From Ancrocorticia sp047501485 (GTDB taxonomy: Bacteria; Actinomycetota; Actinomycetes; Actinomycetales; Actinomycetaceae), in NCBI GenBank assembly GCA_047501485.1, contig JAZDRN010000001.1, positions 1-64,000 of the forward strand: a stretch of DNA of 64,000 nucleotides, read 5' to 3'. Below the pieces are notes generated by a model, which saw only the letters and a list, made by a program, of their open reading frames with translations, was not told the origin of the DNA and ran no database searches. A program made the position numbers and the translations under genes. Below are positions 51,509 to 60,786 of the stretch, in pieces (positions within the stretch are counted from its first letter, which is position 1; every line of letters begins with the position of its first letter).

Positions 51509-54175
51509 TTAGCCGGTATTCTGCAGGCCGGCAGCAACCCCGGAGACGGAAAGCAGCAGGAGGTGCTGCCATTCCTCTGGAGCCTGGGCTGTGCCGCCCT
51601 CGGAGCGCAACACACGCAGTGCCCGCAGCTGCAGCAGCGAGAGGGCATCCACGTATGGGCTGCGCATCTTCACCGCCATCTGCAACACCGCCTTGTTGTC
51701 CAGCAGCCTGGTGCCTCCGGTGATGGTGACCAGCCAATCGCGCGTGAGCTGCATCTCATCCATGACCAGTTCGGTGAGATCGGGACGATCGCCGAGATCG
51801 AGGTAGCAGCGAGCGATGCGGGGATCCGCCTTGGCCAGGCTCATGCCCACGTTGTCGATGACGGTGCGGAACAGCGGCCACTCCTCATAGGCGCGGCGCA
51901 GCAACTCCTCATCGCCGACGGCGGCCAGCGCCGTTCCGAGGCCGAACCAGCCGGCGAGGTTGATACGGGCCTGAGACCAGGCGAACACCCACGGGATCGC
52001 GCGCAGATCCGCCAACGATTCCACCGAGAGCCCGCGGCGCGCCGGCCGGGAGCCGAGTGCGAGCAGGCCGATCTCCTCCTGGGGGGTGACGGTTGCGAAC
52101 CAGGGGGCGAAGCCCTTGGCGTTGACCAACGAGTCGAAGCGCTCCCTGGAGGAATCGTTCATGGTCTTGGCGATCTCGGCGTAGCGCTCGGCGGCCTTCT
52201 GGTTCCGTTCCTCGATAGAGGGTGCCACGGCCAGAAGAGTCGCGGCGGCGACCTGGTCGATGTGCCGTAGCGCGATCGTCGGATCGCCGTATCGTGCGAA
52301 GACGACCTCGCCTTGCTCGGTGACCTTGAACCGCCCCTCCACCGAATGCGGTGGCTGGGCGAGGATGGCGGTGTTGGCGGGACCGCCGCCACGGCCGAGG
52401 GCTCCGCCTCTGCCGTGGAAGAGCGTCAGTTCGTAGCCGACCTCGCGGGCCCATGCGCCGATCTTCGCCTGTGCCTCGTAGAGTGCGAGGTTGGCGGCAA
52501 CCGGGCCCACATCCTTCGAGGAGTCCGAGTATCCGAGCATGACTTCGAGCTTGCCGCCCGTTTGCTGGAGTCGCTCGGCGAATTCGGGATGGGTGACGGC
52601 CTCTGCCAGGATGGCGGGCGCGGCCTGCAGGTCAGCATAGGTCTCGAACAAGGGGATGACGTCGAGGACGGGAATCTTGCCGGTGCTGCCGACAGCATGA
52701 TGCGCCAGCTTGTAGACGGTCACCAGATCCTGGGCGGACTGCGTGAAGGAGATAATGTAGCGGCCCGCGGCACGCGGGCCATAGCGGCGTTGTATCTGGG
52801 CGATGGTGCGGAAGACCTCCAGCACCTCTTCGGTCTGCTCGCTCAGTTCGCCGCCGGCCTCGCATTCGGCCAGGGCCTTGGCGTGGACGGCGGAATGCTG
52901 GCGCACCTCGAGCTCGGCGAGGTGGAAGCCGTAGGTCTCCACCTGCCACAGCAACTGTTGCAGGCTGCCGTAGGCCTGGCGCGGGGAACCTCCCCGCGCC
53001 AGGGAGTCCTGCACCACGCGCAGCTCGGCGATCAGCTCACTGGGGTCGGGATAGGACAGATCGGCGTTGCGATTGCGGGTGGCCTTGATCTTGCGGGCGA
53101 TCAGCATCATGACGCGCTTGTGCGGCTCGTCGGGTGCACGCTTGACCGCATCCTTGGCACCCTCCTCGTCCGCGACGGCGAGATTCTGCCAGAGGGAGAG
53201 CAGCTCCTTGCTCGGAGGCGTGGTCTGCGCCGCGAGCGTCAGCTTGCGCGCCACGCGATCGGAGGTGCGCTCCAGGCCGCGCAGCACATGGTCGGATGCG
53301 ATGGCCACGGCCTTCTGCGTCACGGAAGCCGTGACAAATGGATTGCCGTCGCGGTCCCCTCCCACCCAGGTTCCGACCCGGACGAAAGGATTGACGAGGG
53401 GCGCGCTCTTACCGGAATCCTGGCCCTGGAGGGCGTCGTCGACCCGGCGATACACCTGGGGAACGGTGGTGTAAAGAGTTTCGTCGAACACGGCCATGAT
53501 GGCGCGCACTTCGTCCGTGGGCTCCGGCTTCTTGGGACGGACGGGGGCGGTGCGCCAGAGGGTGTCGATCTCCTCGAGCAGGCGGCGTTCGATTCTATGC
53601 TCCGCGACGGGATTGGCCTGGGAGTGTTCTCGTTCGTCCAGGAGTTCCGAGAGGCGGCGGATACTCGAAGAGACCGCGCGACGCCGGGCTTCGGTCGGAT
53701 GAGCGGTGAAGACGGGATGGAATTCGAGCTTCTGCAGGCGTTCCAGAGCGGCTTCTTCGCCGATCTCCTCGCTCAGCTGGGTGAAGGCCCCGTAGAGGGT
53801 ATTGGTGCGGTCCTCTGTTTCGGGCTGCTTCTGCCGCAGCACGCGAACGCGTTGGAACTCCTCGGCCAGGTTCACGAGGTGGAAGTAGACGGTGAAGGCA
53901 CGTGCTACCTCGTCCGCTCGCGAGACAGAGAACGAATCGGCGATGGAGACGGCTCTGTCGAAGGCCTCGGAAGACTCGTCCGCATAGGCGGCGATGGTTG
54001 CCTGTCGAAATTCTTCGACATCTTCGTAGAGGCCGGGGGAGCCGCTTTCACGCAGGACTTGTCCCAGAAGCGAACCGAGGAGACGGACGTCGGCGCGTAA
54101 CTGCTCAGGCAGTCCCCGCTCCGAATCGATGCGCTCTCCCAGAGCAGCTGCCGGTGTTGAGTTGACGTCGGACAT
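51509..54175 (-). CDS. ppc: Phosphoenolpyruvate carboxylase
   Basis: An 888-residue anaplerotic enzyme that makes oxaloacetate from PEP and bicarbonate in the cytoplasm. Signatures: VFTAHPTEARRRAVSSSIRR with the catalytic His near 160, WVGGDRDGNPFVTASVTQ, GYSDSSKDVGPVAANLALYE with the Lys, FHGRGGALGRGGGPANTAIL, and the C-terminal end GLQNTG. ATG at 54175 (MSDVNSTPAA); a longer frame to 54268 lacks support. Monocistronic, convergent with the kinase gene. Confidence 0.97.
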   Translation of the reverse strand: MSDVNSTPAAALGERIDSERGLPEQLRADVRLLGSLLGQVLRESGSPGLYEDVEEFRQATIAAYADESSEAFDRAVSIADSFSVSRADEVARAFTVYFHLVNLAEEFQRVRVLRQKQPETEDRTNTLYGAFTQLSEEIGEEAALERLQKLEFHPVFTAHPTEARRRAVSSSIRRLSELLDEREHSQANPVAEHRIERRLLEEIDTLWRTAPVRPKKPEPTDEVRAIMAVFDETLYTTVPQVYRRVDDALQGQDSGKSAPLVNPFVRVGTWVGGDRDGNPFVTASVTQKAVAIASDHVLRGLERTSDRVARKLTLAAQTTPPSKELLSLWQNLAVADEEGAKDAVKRAPDEPHKRVMMLIARKIKATRNRNADLSYPDPSELIAELRVVQDSLARGGSPRQAYGSLQQLLWQVETYGFHLAELEVRQHSAVHAKALAECEAGGELSEQTEEVLEVFRTIAQIQRRYGPRAAGRYIISFTQSAQDLVTVYKLAHHAVGSTGKIPVLDVIPLFETYADLQAAPAILAEAVTHPEFAERLQQTGGKLEVMLGYSDSSKDVGPVAANLALYEAQAKIGAWAREVGYELTLFHGRGGALGRGGGPANTAILAQPPHSVEGRFKVTEQGEVVFARYGDPTIALRHIDQVAAATLLAVAPSIEERNQKAAERYAEIAKTMNDSSRERFDSLVNAKGFAPWFATVTPQEEIGLLALGSRPARRGLSVESLADLRAIPWVFAWSQARINLAGWFGLGTALAAVGDEELLRRAYEEWPLFRTVIDNVGMSLAKADPRIARCYLDLGDRPDLTELVMDEMQLTRDWLVTITGGTRLLDNKAVLQMAVKMRSPYVDALSLLQLRALRVLRSEGGTAQAPEEWQHLLLLSVSGVAAGLQNTG

Positions 54176-54565
54176 AGGGCCCATAGTAACCGACTGTGCT
54201 CTCCGGAAGTTCTTCAGTTTACTGGTGAAAGTGGGTGCGCGACGCGTAGGACTTTGGTCTGTGTTCACGTTCGGGGTATTGGTCAGACCGAGGTATCGCA
54301 GTGTGTGCCTCAGAGGGGAGGACGACGACGGTGCGTGGTCTAGTCGGTATGTCCGCCCTGGTCCGGCCTGGCCATGACATCGCTAACACTTTGGGATCGG
54401 GCGTGAGCACCGGTGAGCGGAGGCGCTGTACGCCCTGCGCCGTGTCACGACGGGTTGCGCCAGAGTCGGTATCGGCGTGGGCGATGCCGGCCGGGGAGGG
54501 GAACGAAGCCTAGGGTGGACGTATGCGTCGGCGCCCGATGCCGATCGTGAATGAAGGAACATGCT
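54176..54565. other. 390-bp divergent promoter region
   Basis: Contains the promoters of ppc (left) and of the methyltransferase (right). I see no gene, repeat or RNA structure. Confidence 0.4.
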
Positions 54566-55324
54566 ATGCGGGAGACTTTCGAGCAGCTGGTGGAACTCGG
54601 TTCGGCAGCCGATGTGACGGGGTGGGATTTCTCCTGGCTGGAGGGCCACGCCACCGAGGAGCGGCCGGCGTGGGGATATGCGCGCCTCCTCTCGAACCGG
54701 CTGAGCTGCGCATCCAGTTCACTGGATATCCAGACCGGCGGAGGGGAAGTCCTGGCCGAGGCGGCCTCGTTTCCGAAAGTCGCGGTGGCCACCGAGTCGT
54801 GGCCGCCGAACGTTGCCAAGGCGGCGCGGTTGCTGCACCCGCTCGGGGTTGCGGTGGTCGCCGACCGGGATGAGCCGCCGCTGCCGTTCGCTGACGAGTC
54901 CTTCGATCTGGTGACGAGTCGCCATCCGGCCACCGTCTGGTGGGGCGAGATCGCGAGAGTGCTGCAGCCCGGAGGCACCTACTTCGCCCAGCACGTCGGT
55001 CCCGCAAGCGTGTTCGAATTGATCGAGTTCTTCCTCGGTCCACAGCCGGAGGCGCGCAAAGCGAGGGATCCCGAGGTGGAGATGGCAGAGGCGCGAGCCG
55101 CCGGCCTGGAGGTCGTGGACGTGAAGGAGGCGACGCTCAAGATCGAGATATTCGATGTCGCCGCCGTGATCTACCTGCTTCGCAAAGTCGTCTGGTGGGT
55201 GCCGGACTTCTCGGTGGAGAGGTATCGCGCCCGGCTGCGCGACCTTCACGAGCTGATCGAGGCCGAAGGAGTGTTCGTGGCGCATTCGACGCGTCATCTC
55301 GTCGAGGTGCGCCGTCCGCGGTGA
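54566..55324 (+). CDS. Class I SAM-dependent methyltransferase
   Basis: A 252-residue protein with the Rossmann SAM-binding motif I as LDIQTGGGEVLAEA (about 54-67), DEPPLPFADESFDLVTSRHP for motifs III-IV, and RVLQPGGTYFAQHVGP for post-motif (LxPGG). ATG at 54566 with AAGGAAC upstream; the ATG at 54551 is an alternative. No partner in the operon. Substrate unknown; the class includes small-molecule and RNA methyltransferases. Confidence 0.9.
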   Translation: MRETFEQLVELGSAADVTGWDFSWLEGHATEERPAWGYARLLSNRLSCASSSLDIQTGGGEVLAEAASFPKVAVATESWPPNVAKAARLLHPLGVAVVADRDEPPLPFADESFDLVTSRHPATVWWGEIARVLQPGGTYFAQHVGPASVFELIEFFLGPQPEARKARDPEVEMAEARAAGLEVVDVKEATLKIEIFDVAAVIYLLRKVVWWVPDFSVERYRARLRDLHELIEAEGVFVAHSTRHLVEVRRPR

Positions 55325-55426
55325 TGGAATCCGGGGGCGATGGTTCTGCGACGATGACGGCCCGGACACCGGCGCGGCCGAGTCCGTGAGCTCAAAGCCC
55401 GTGCGGCCGGGGCTGGTGAGGTAAGC

Positions 55427-55465
55427 GTGTGGGGTGGACCGCGAAAGTCGCGATCCACCCCACAC
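55427..55465. terminator. Bidirectional hairpin terminator
   Basis: A 17-bp stem with one mismatch (GTGTGGGGTGGACCGCG / CGCGATCCACCCCACAC), AAAGT loop. Between the convergent methyltransferase and MarR genes. Confidence 0.85.
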
Positions 55466-55508
55466 CGTGCGAGATATTCATGGCGTTACCTGACTCCTGC
55501 GAGGAGGG

Positions 55509-56282
55509 TCAGCAGTGCCCGTGGCGATCCTCGAAGCCGAAGTATCCGCCTCGGAGCCGGCCGACCCAGCGACGCAACTCGGGATCGTTCGGACCGGCCG
55601 GGCGGCCGTCGTCGTCGAAATCCTCGAATCGTTCCCGGGGCCCGGGCCCACGGCGACCTCGGCCACGGCCAAAGCCGCGAGGGTCATCGCCGCGACCGTA
55701 GCCACGCGGGCCTCCGGGGCCGCGCCGCTCGTCGAACTCGTCGAAGCCGTGATCGGCAAAGAACCGCATTCGGTAGAGCTCGGCCAGCTCGTCAGCTTCG
55801 GTGCTGGAGAAGTTCTCCTCCATGTGGCTGAGGATTCGGGAGAGGAACTCGTTGAGGGTCTGCTGCTCTTCTTCGGAGAGGCAGTCGAAGACGTTCGCCA
55901 GGGATGTCGCTTCGTCGTCGTTATCCGATTCCGCCGATTCCTCGTCGAGCGCCTCCTTGCCCTTTTCGGTCAGGGTGATGATGTAGGCGCGGCGATCCTT
56001 CTCGGACTGGGTGCGGGTGATGAACTCGGCGCGCTCCAGCTTACCGAGGATCTCCGCAAGTGCCTGCTTGCTCATGTCGAGCAGGTATCCGAGTTCCTTC
56101 TGGCCGATCTCCGGCTGGAGCTTCAGGATCGAGAGGACTCGCCCCTGGCCGCGGTGGGGATTATGCAGCGGGCCATGATGTGGACCTCTGCCTCGAAGGC
56201 TATGGCGTTGGTAGCGGTGCGCCATTCTTTCGAAGCGCATGAATTGTTCGAGGAGTTGTTGTTGAGTTTCATGCATGTGCAT
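55509..56282 (-). CDS. MarR-family transcriptional regulator with Gly/Arg-rich tail
   Basis: A 257-residue protein, against about 150 for typical MarR. The winged helix (about 45-125) has VLSILKLQPEIGQKELGYLL, DMSKQALAEILGKLERAEFI and RTQSEKDRRAYIITLTEKGK, and an additional coiled coil follows. The C-terminal 75 residues are a low-complexity Gly/Arg/Asp segment (RRGPGGPRGYGRGDDPRGFG) like RGG boxes, ending in GGYFGFEDRHGHC. ATG at 56282 or 56276. Three copies of a 12-bp site lie about 145-195 bases upstream. The tail might bind nucleic acid. Confidence 0.9.
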   Translation of the reverse strand: MHMHETQQQLLEQFMRFERMAHRYQRHSLRGRGPHHGPLHNPHRGQGRVLSILKLQPEIGQKELGYLLDMSKQALAEILGKLERAEFITRTQSEKDRRAYIITLTEKGKEALDEESAESDNDDEATSLANVFDCLSEEEQQTLNEFLSRILSHMEENFSSTEADELAELYRMRFFADHGFDEFDERRGPGGPRGYGRGDDPRGFGRGRGRRGPGPRERFEDFDDDGRPAGPNDPELRRWVGRLRGGYFGFEDRHGHC

Positions 56283-56424
56283 GCCACCTCTTTCGTTCTA
56301 GGTTGTGGTTGTATGGCACCCGCGGCTTCGTGTGAGCCGCCGAGAAAACTGCGGCGGGCCTCGTTGCGGAGAAAGGTGAGCGGACGATTATCAGCGGAAC
56401 CGAGTTCGTGGACAAACCTTTTCG

Positions 56425-56477
56425 TCAGGTGCTTGACTTAAATATACAAGTACCTGACTAAGTGGTCAAGTACCTGA
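56425..56477. promoter_or_regulatory. Triple MarR operator array
   Basis: Three near-copies of a quasi-palindrome: TCAGGTGCTTGA (56425), ACAAGTACCTGA (56446) and TCAAGTACCTGA (56466). The first is the reverse complement of the others apart from one base. Spacing is 21 and 20 bp, two helical turns, so three dimers could bind one face. Confidence 0.8.
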
Positions 56478-56780
56478 TTTACTTCGGTCGAAATTGGGTG
56501 GCGGCACGAAACTGCGCCGCCCAGATCCTCACTCCGCTGAGAGATGAATTTTTTATTGAAAGAACATTTATATGGATCTGGGACAGATGTCCTGTTGGCA
56601 GGCCTGCTAACGTTAGGTGGAAACGCGGGAGACGACTTGTTGACCAGTGATTTTGGTATTTTCGCTACATAGGTGACTGCGAGCTTGTAAAGTACGGGGG
56701 AGAGACGATCTTGGCAATGTAGCCATGGTCAGGCCGGGCCAACGTGGGTTCGGCGTCGTCGACGAACATGAGGAGCTCCT
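56478..56780. other. Region upstream of the carboxylesterase, AT-rich
   Basis: About 300 bases with lower G+C at 56540-56690. It probably contains the esterase promoter and lies just downstream of the MarR sites. No gene recognised. Confidence 0.4.
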
Positions 56781-58367
56781 ATGCACCAACGAAGCCGTGA
56801 GGTCGTGGAAACGCGATGCGGCCCGGTGCGGGGAAAGGGTACGAACTCCGTCGCCTTTCTGGGTATCCCCTATGCCGAGGCGCCAGTGGGGCCACTCCGC
56901 TTCATGGCCCCGGTTCCCCGCCGTCGCTGGAACGGGATCTTCGATGCCACACGGTACGGAGCCACCTCGCAACGTTCGGCGCCAAGCACGGAGACCTTGA
57001 TTCCTGAGCCATCGATTCCCGGCGACGATACCCTCGTCCTCAACGTCTTCACGCCGGCCCCCAACCGTCGCCGCGCGAAACTGCCGGTCATGGTGTGGAT
57101 TCATGGCGGCGGGTATATGGCGGGTTCGCCAGCCAGCCCGTGGTACGGCGGGCGGTCCTTCAACGCGCGTGGCGTCATCACGGTGACCGTTGGCTACAGG
57201 CTCGGATTCGAAGGCTTCGGCTATGTCGAGGGCTCCGACGCGCCGGTGAATCGGGGGCTCCTCGATCAGATCATGGCCTTGAAATGGGTGCGGGAGAACA
57301 TCACCGAATTCGGCGGTGATCCTGGCCGGGTGACCCTCGCGGGCCAGAGCGCCGGCGCTGGTTCCGCACTCTGCCTCCTGGCGAGCCCGAAAGCACAGGG
57401 CCTTTTTCAGCAGGTCATCGCGCAAAGCGCCACGACGCTCGAACGCTCCATGGAAGCGGCTCGGGAAACCTCGGAGAAACTCGCGCTAACCGCCGGGATA
57501 ACCCCGAAGCTCCCCTCCTGGCAGGGGCTGAGCGATGAGCGGATCTCGGAACTGGTTGCCGGTATGCCGGATCTGTTCTCCACGCTCCCGCGCGATCCGG
57601 TCGAGCTGGTCCGCCAGTTCGTCGCTAACAGCGGGGCGAGCAGCACTCCCGAACCGCCGGTGCATTTCGGCCCGGTGATCGACGGCGACGTCGTCCCCAT
57701 CCCGGTCACGGAAGCGTTCGCCAGAGGAGTGAACGCAGAGATCCCGCTGCTCATGGGATGCACTCGTAACGAATTCACGCTGCTCACACGGCCTTTGAGC
57801 GAATACTGGCGCGACTACGACCCGCGGGCCGTGCTGAACGAGGCGGGCTTCCCCAAGCTGGCTGCGTGGGCCTTCGTCCGCGAGCACCCGGAGCTGAAGA
57901 ACGACACCGCGCTCGCGATCGGGCAATTGGTCACCGCCGGGTTGTTCCACCTGCCGTTGATCCGGCGTGTGCAGGCGCGTGTGAACGCTCGAGTGTCGGC
58001 GAATCCTCATATCGAGACAGGTGTGACCGTGCGGGGAAAGAAGGCGCCCACGTGGGTGTACGAGTTCGCCTGGCCCAAGCCCAGCACCGGGCTCGCTGAT
58101 CACTGCGCGGAGATTCCCTTCGTCTTCAACTGCATCGACGATGAGAACGTCGCGGCGATCTTCGGCACGGCACAGCCGCCACGGACTCTGGCGGCCAATA
58201 TGCACTCGGACTGGGTGCGCTTCATAACCACCGGGCAACCAGGCTGGAGCCCCTGGAACGGTGGGAACCGGGGAAGGATCTACGGCACGGACGCCGCAGG
58301 CAGCGTGCGGACGATGAAGCCGCTGCGGCTGGAGATCGCGCTGGTCAAGGCCATGCGCAACCTCTGA
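56781..58367 (+). CDS. Type-B carboxylesterase / lipase (COesterase family)
   Basis: A 528-residue alpha/beta hydrolase. Oxyanion motif VWIHGGGYMAGSPASPWYGG near 110, nucleophile elbow VTLAGQSAGAGSALCLLA (Ser about 195), catalytic acid in NEFTLLTR region, and the His in LADHCAEIPFVFNC near 450. Start ATG at 56781 (MHQRSREVVE), an ungapped family start with GPVRGKGTNSVAFLGIPYAE. Cytoplasmic (no signal peptide). MarR sites lie 300 bp upstream on the other side, so joint regulation is possible but unproved. Confidence 0.92.
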   Translation: MHQRSREVVETRCGPVRGKGTNSVAFLGIPYAEAPVGPLRFMAPVPRRRWNGIFDATRYGATSQRSAPSTETLIPEPSIPGDDTLVLNVFTPAPNRRRAKLPVMVWIHGGGYMAGSPASPWYGGRSFNARGVITVTVGYRLGFEGFGYVEGSDAPVNRGLLDQIMALKWVRENITEFGGDPGRVTLAGQSAGAGSALCLLASPKAQGLFQQVIAQSATTLERSMEAARETSEKLALTAGITPKLPSWQGLSDERISELVAGMPDLFSTLPRDPVELVRQFVANSGASSTPEPPVHFGPVIDGDVVPIPVTEAFARGVNAEIPLLMGCTRNEFTLLTRPLSEYWRDYDPRAVLNEAGFPKLAAWAFVREHPELKNDTALAIGQLVTAGLFHLPLIRRVQARVNARVSANPHIETGVTVRGKKAPTWVYEFAWPKPSTGLADHCAEIPFVFNCIDDENVAAIFGTAQPPRTLAANMHSDWVRFITTGQPGWSPWNGGNRGRIYGTDAAGSVRTMKPLRLEIALVKAMRNL

Positions 58368-58490
58368 TCCACAGCGGTATACCTCGAGAATTCCCAGTCG
58401 GCATCGAGAGTCAGCTGCTATGTGCTGCGCGTCACCGAAGATCGGGGTACCGGTGGTATGGAACGAGCCGCTATAGTCGAAGCCATCCAA

Positions 58491-58515
58491 AGCAGGGTTA
58501 TCCCTATCGCCTGCT
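58491..58515. promoter_or_regulatory. Inverted repeat upstream of pnuC
   Basis: AGCAGG ... CCTGCT arms around a 13-base loop, ending 27 bases before the pnuC ATG, with a strong AAGGAGGG between. Could be an operator for an NAD-related repressor. Confidence 0.35.
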
Positions 58516-58542
58516 CTACCAAAACATAAGGAGGGCTCGTCA

Positions 58543-59457
58543 ATGAGCAATCTGCGTGGAAACAGTAGCACCGAAAACCTCGAAAACCTCGTCCAAGGAT
58601 CGAATGGCACACGCGCAGAGGTGGTCCGAGCCGAAGCGAATTCATCCGTTCCGTTCACTCGCGCTCGTCGTGGCCGCCTCGGTTCCCTCTTGACGGGATG
58701 GACCCCCTTCGAACGTGTGTGGCTGGCCTCGGCCACGCTCATCATCACAGTGGTATCCGTGATCATGCGGGAGAACTGGCTGGGCTTCGTCTCCGCGATC
58801 AGCGGCATCCTGTGCGTGGTCCTCGTCGCCAAGGGGAAGATCGCCAACTACTTCTTCGGGATAATCCAGACCCTGACGTATGCCTACATCGCCTACACCT
58901 ACCAGCTCTACGGCGAAGCGATGCTCAACGGACTGTTCTTCTTCCCGCTGCAATTCGTCGGCCTGTACCTTTGGAACAGGCACCGCAAGAATCCCGAACG
59001 CGCTGGCCACGGCGAGGACGTCTACGCCAGGAGCCTGACGCGAAAGCAGTGGGCGATCCTCATCCCCGTCATTGCGGGAGCCTCGTTGGTTTATGCTCTC
59101 TTCTTGGCCAATATCGGAGCACAGCAGGTTCGCATCGATTCGGTTGCCGTCGTCGTCAGTATCTTTGCCCAGATCCTTATGACCCTGCGCTACGCCGAAC
59201 AGTGGATCATGTGGATCGTGGTCAACGTGTTGACGATCGCCCTCTGGGTGATCACGTTGACCTCCTCCGGAGGTGGGGACTGGGCCATCTTCGTCATGTG
59301 GTGCGCCTACCTCGTCAACTCGACGTACGGTTGGGTGAACTGGCGCAAACTCTCACAGGAATCGGAGCGCCTTGAGGGTGCGGATCCCGTGAGTGCCCGT
59401 CCGCCCGCCGGTTCCGGAAACGTGACCGAGGCCGCCAGCACAGCACAGGCGCAGTAG
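58543..59457 (+). CDS. pnuC: Nicotinamide riboside transporter PnuC
   Basis: A 304-residue protein with hydrophilic ends and about seven helices between 58 and 270. It contains GLYLWNRHRK and the conserved NYFFGIIQTLTYAYIAYTYQ and FFPLQFVGLYLW, where the aromatic residues shape the substrate pore, and the RYAEQWIMWIVVNV helix. Facilitates nicotinamide riboside uptake; phosphorylation by the downstream NadR traps it. ATG at 58543 with AAGGAGGG. Operon with nadR (8-bp gap). Confidence 0.95.
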   Translation: MSNLRGNSSTENLENLVQGSNGTRAEVVRAEANSSVPFTRARRGRLGSLLTGWTPFERVWLASATLIITVVSVIMRENWLGFVSAISGILCVVLVAKGKIANYFFGIIQTLTYAYIAYTYQLYGEAMLNGLFFFPLQFVGLYLWNRHRKNPERAGHGEDVYARSLTRKQWAILIPVIAGASLVYALFLANIGAQQVRIDSVAVVVSIFAQILMTLRYAEQWIMWIVVNVLTIALWVITLTSSGGGDWAIFVMWCAYLVNSTYGWVNWRKLSQESERLEGADPVSARPPAGSGNVTEAASTAQAQ

Positions 59458-59465
59458 GAACCGGT

Positions 59466-60536
59466 ATGGATTTCGGACCGGATATCAGTACCTACGAGGG
59501 CAAACGCGTCGGCCTCTTCGGAGGAAAGTTCTTTCCGCCCCACAACGGCCATCTGGCCATGATTGCGGAAGCGGCCAAACAGGTGGACGTGCTGTTCGTC
59601 GTCGTCCAATACGACGAGGCTCATGAGGCCGCGCTATGCGACGGAACCGGCTTTCAGCCGCTCCACCCGCGATTGCGTGAGCGCTGGCTTTCCGAGATCT
59701 ACCGGGAAAGCGAGAATATCCGAGTCTTCTCCGCCTATGAGAAACGGACGGAACGGTGGCTCACGGATCCCGATCTGAGGGATATCCATCGGGAGCTGGC
59801 GGGACGATGCCACCATATCGATACGGTCTTCTCCGGCGATGCCAGCTACACGCCCTACTTCGACGTGTGGCTGCCTGAGGCCGAGCACGTGGTACTCGAT
59901 GTCGCAGCCTCAGGCAGCTCCGTACACTCTTCCGACATCAGGCGGGATGGGGCCTTCGCTCATTGGGAGCATCTGCCCGAACCGGTGCGGCGCCACTTCA
60001 CCAAGCGTGTGGCGTTCTGCGGATGGGAGAGTGCTGGCAAGTCGTACACCGCGCGACGCGTCGCGGAAGAAATGGGTGGAGTGGCGGACTACGTGCCGGA
60101 ATACGGGCGCACCTACTACGAGGAGTTGAACGGCTACGAGGCCATCGCCGAAAGCCAGGATGCGTTGAATACCGTGGCGGGGCACCTGTATTCGCTGCAC
60201 GGCGCTCGCGGATGCAAGGCGCTGTGCGTCGATACCGATATCGTGTACACGCAGTTCTACCATCTGAAGGACTTCGGATATCTCCACCCTGCCCTCGACG
60301 AGCTCATCAAGGCCAATGCGGACCAGATCGACGAGTGGATCTTCCTCGAACCACGCCATCCCTTGGCGGACGACGGTTCCCGCTTTCGCTATGACGAAAG
60401 AGAGCGCCTCCGCACCTCCGATGAGCTGCGGAGGCTGTACGAGCACTATGGGAAGAACCTGCACGTCATCGACGAGGCGGACGATTCGCGGCGTCTGGAC
60501 GTTGCGGCGGAACTGGTGCGCGGCTGGATAGGTTAG
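59466..60536 (+). CDS. nadR: NadR-type NMN adenylyltransferase / ribosylnicotinamide kinase
   Basis: A 356-residue bifunctional enzyme. Adenylyltransferase domain (1-170): GLFGGKFFPPHNGHLAMI with the HxGH-type motif (PHNGH), and GSSVHSSDIRRDG. Kinase domain (180-356): CGWESAGKSYTARRVAEEMG (P-loop at about 188) and ADYVPEYGRTYYEEL, CVDTDIVYTQFY. No N-terminal HTH, so unlike the enteric NadR it cannot repress by itself. Converts nicotinamide riboside to NMN and then NAD. Confidence 0.95.
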   Translation: MDFGPDISTYEGKRVGLFGGKFFPPHNGHLAMIAEAAKQVDVLFVVVQYDEAHEAALCDGTGFQPLHPRLRERWLSEIYRESENIRVFSAYEKRTERWLTDPDLRDIHRELAGRCHHIDTVFSGDASYTPYFDVWLPEAEHVVLDVAASGSSVHSSDIRRDGAFAHWEHLPEPVRRHFTKRVAFCGWESAGKSYTARRVAEEMGGVADYVPEYGRTYYEELNGYEAIAESQDALNTVAGHLYSLHGARGCKALCVDTDIVYTQFYHLKDFGYLHPALDELIKANADQIDEWIFLEPRHPLADDGSRFRYDERERLRTSDELRRLYEHYGKNLHVIDEADDSRRLDVAAELVRGWIG

Positions 60537-60595
60537 GGCGGGAGAATTCGGCGTCAGCGGATGCTCGCCACCTAGGTTCCAATCAGAGGAATTCC

Positions 60596-60646
60596 GGTGG
60601 ATGTGTGCTCGAGGTGGATGTGTGCTCGAGGTGGATGTGTGCTCGA
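60596..60646. repeat. Three perfect tandem copies of a 17-bp unit
   Basis: GGTGGATGTGTGCTCGA at 60596, 60613 and 60630, without mismatches. It lies in the 250-bp gap between nadR and trpF, 150 bases upstream of trpF, probably a variable-number repeat. Confidence 0.92.
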
Positions 60647-60786
60647 CGGGAAGCTGCGCGATATCACCTCTTCCGAATAGCCAAGGATTACGTATATAGT
60701 CCAGCCCTAGGCGGATGGCCCAGACCTGGGCTATACGCGCGGGGCTGGGGCACGAAGGTTGGGCCGGCAGGGACGGATGGAGAGAC

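Noticed and set aside
52313..54100. Long plus-strand frame opposite PEP carboxylase
   Set aside because: Composition-driven shadow of ppc without recognisable domains.
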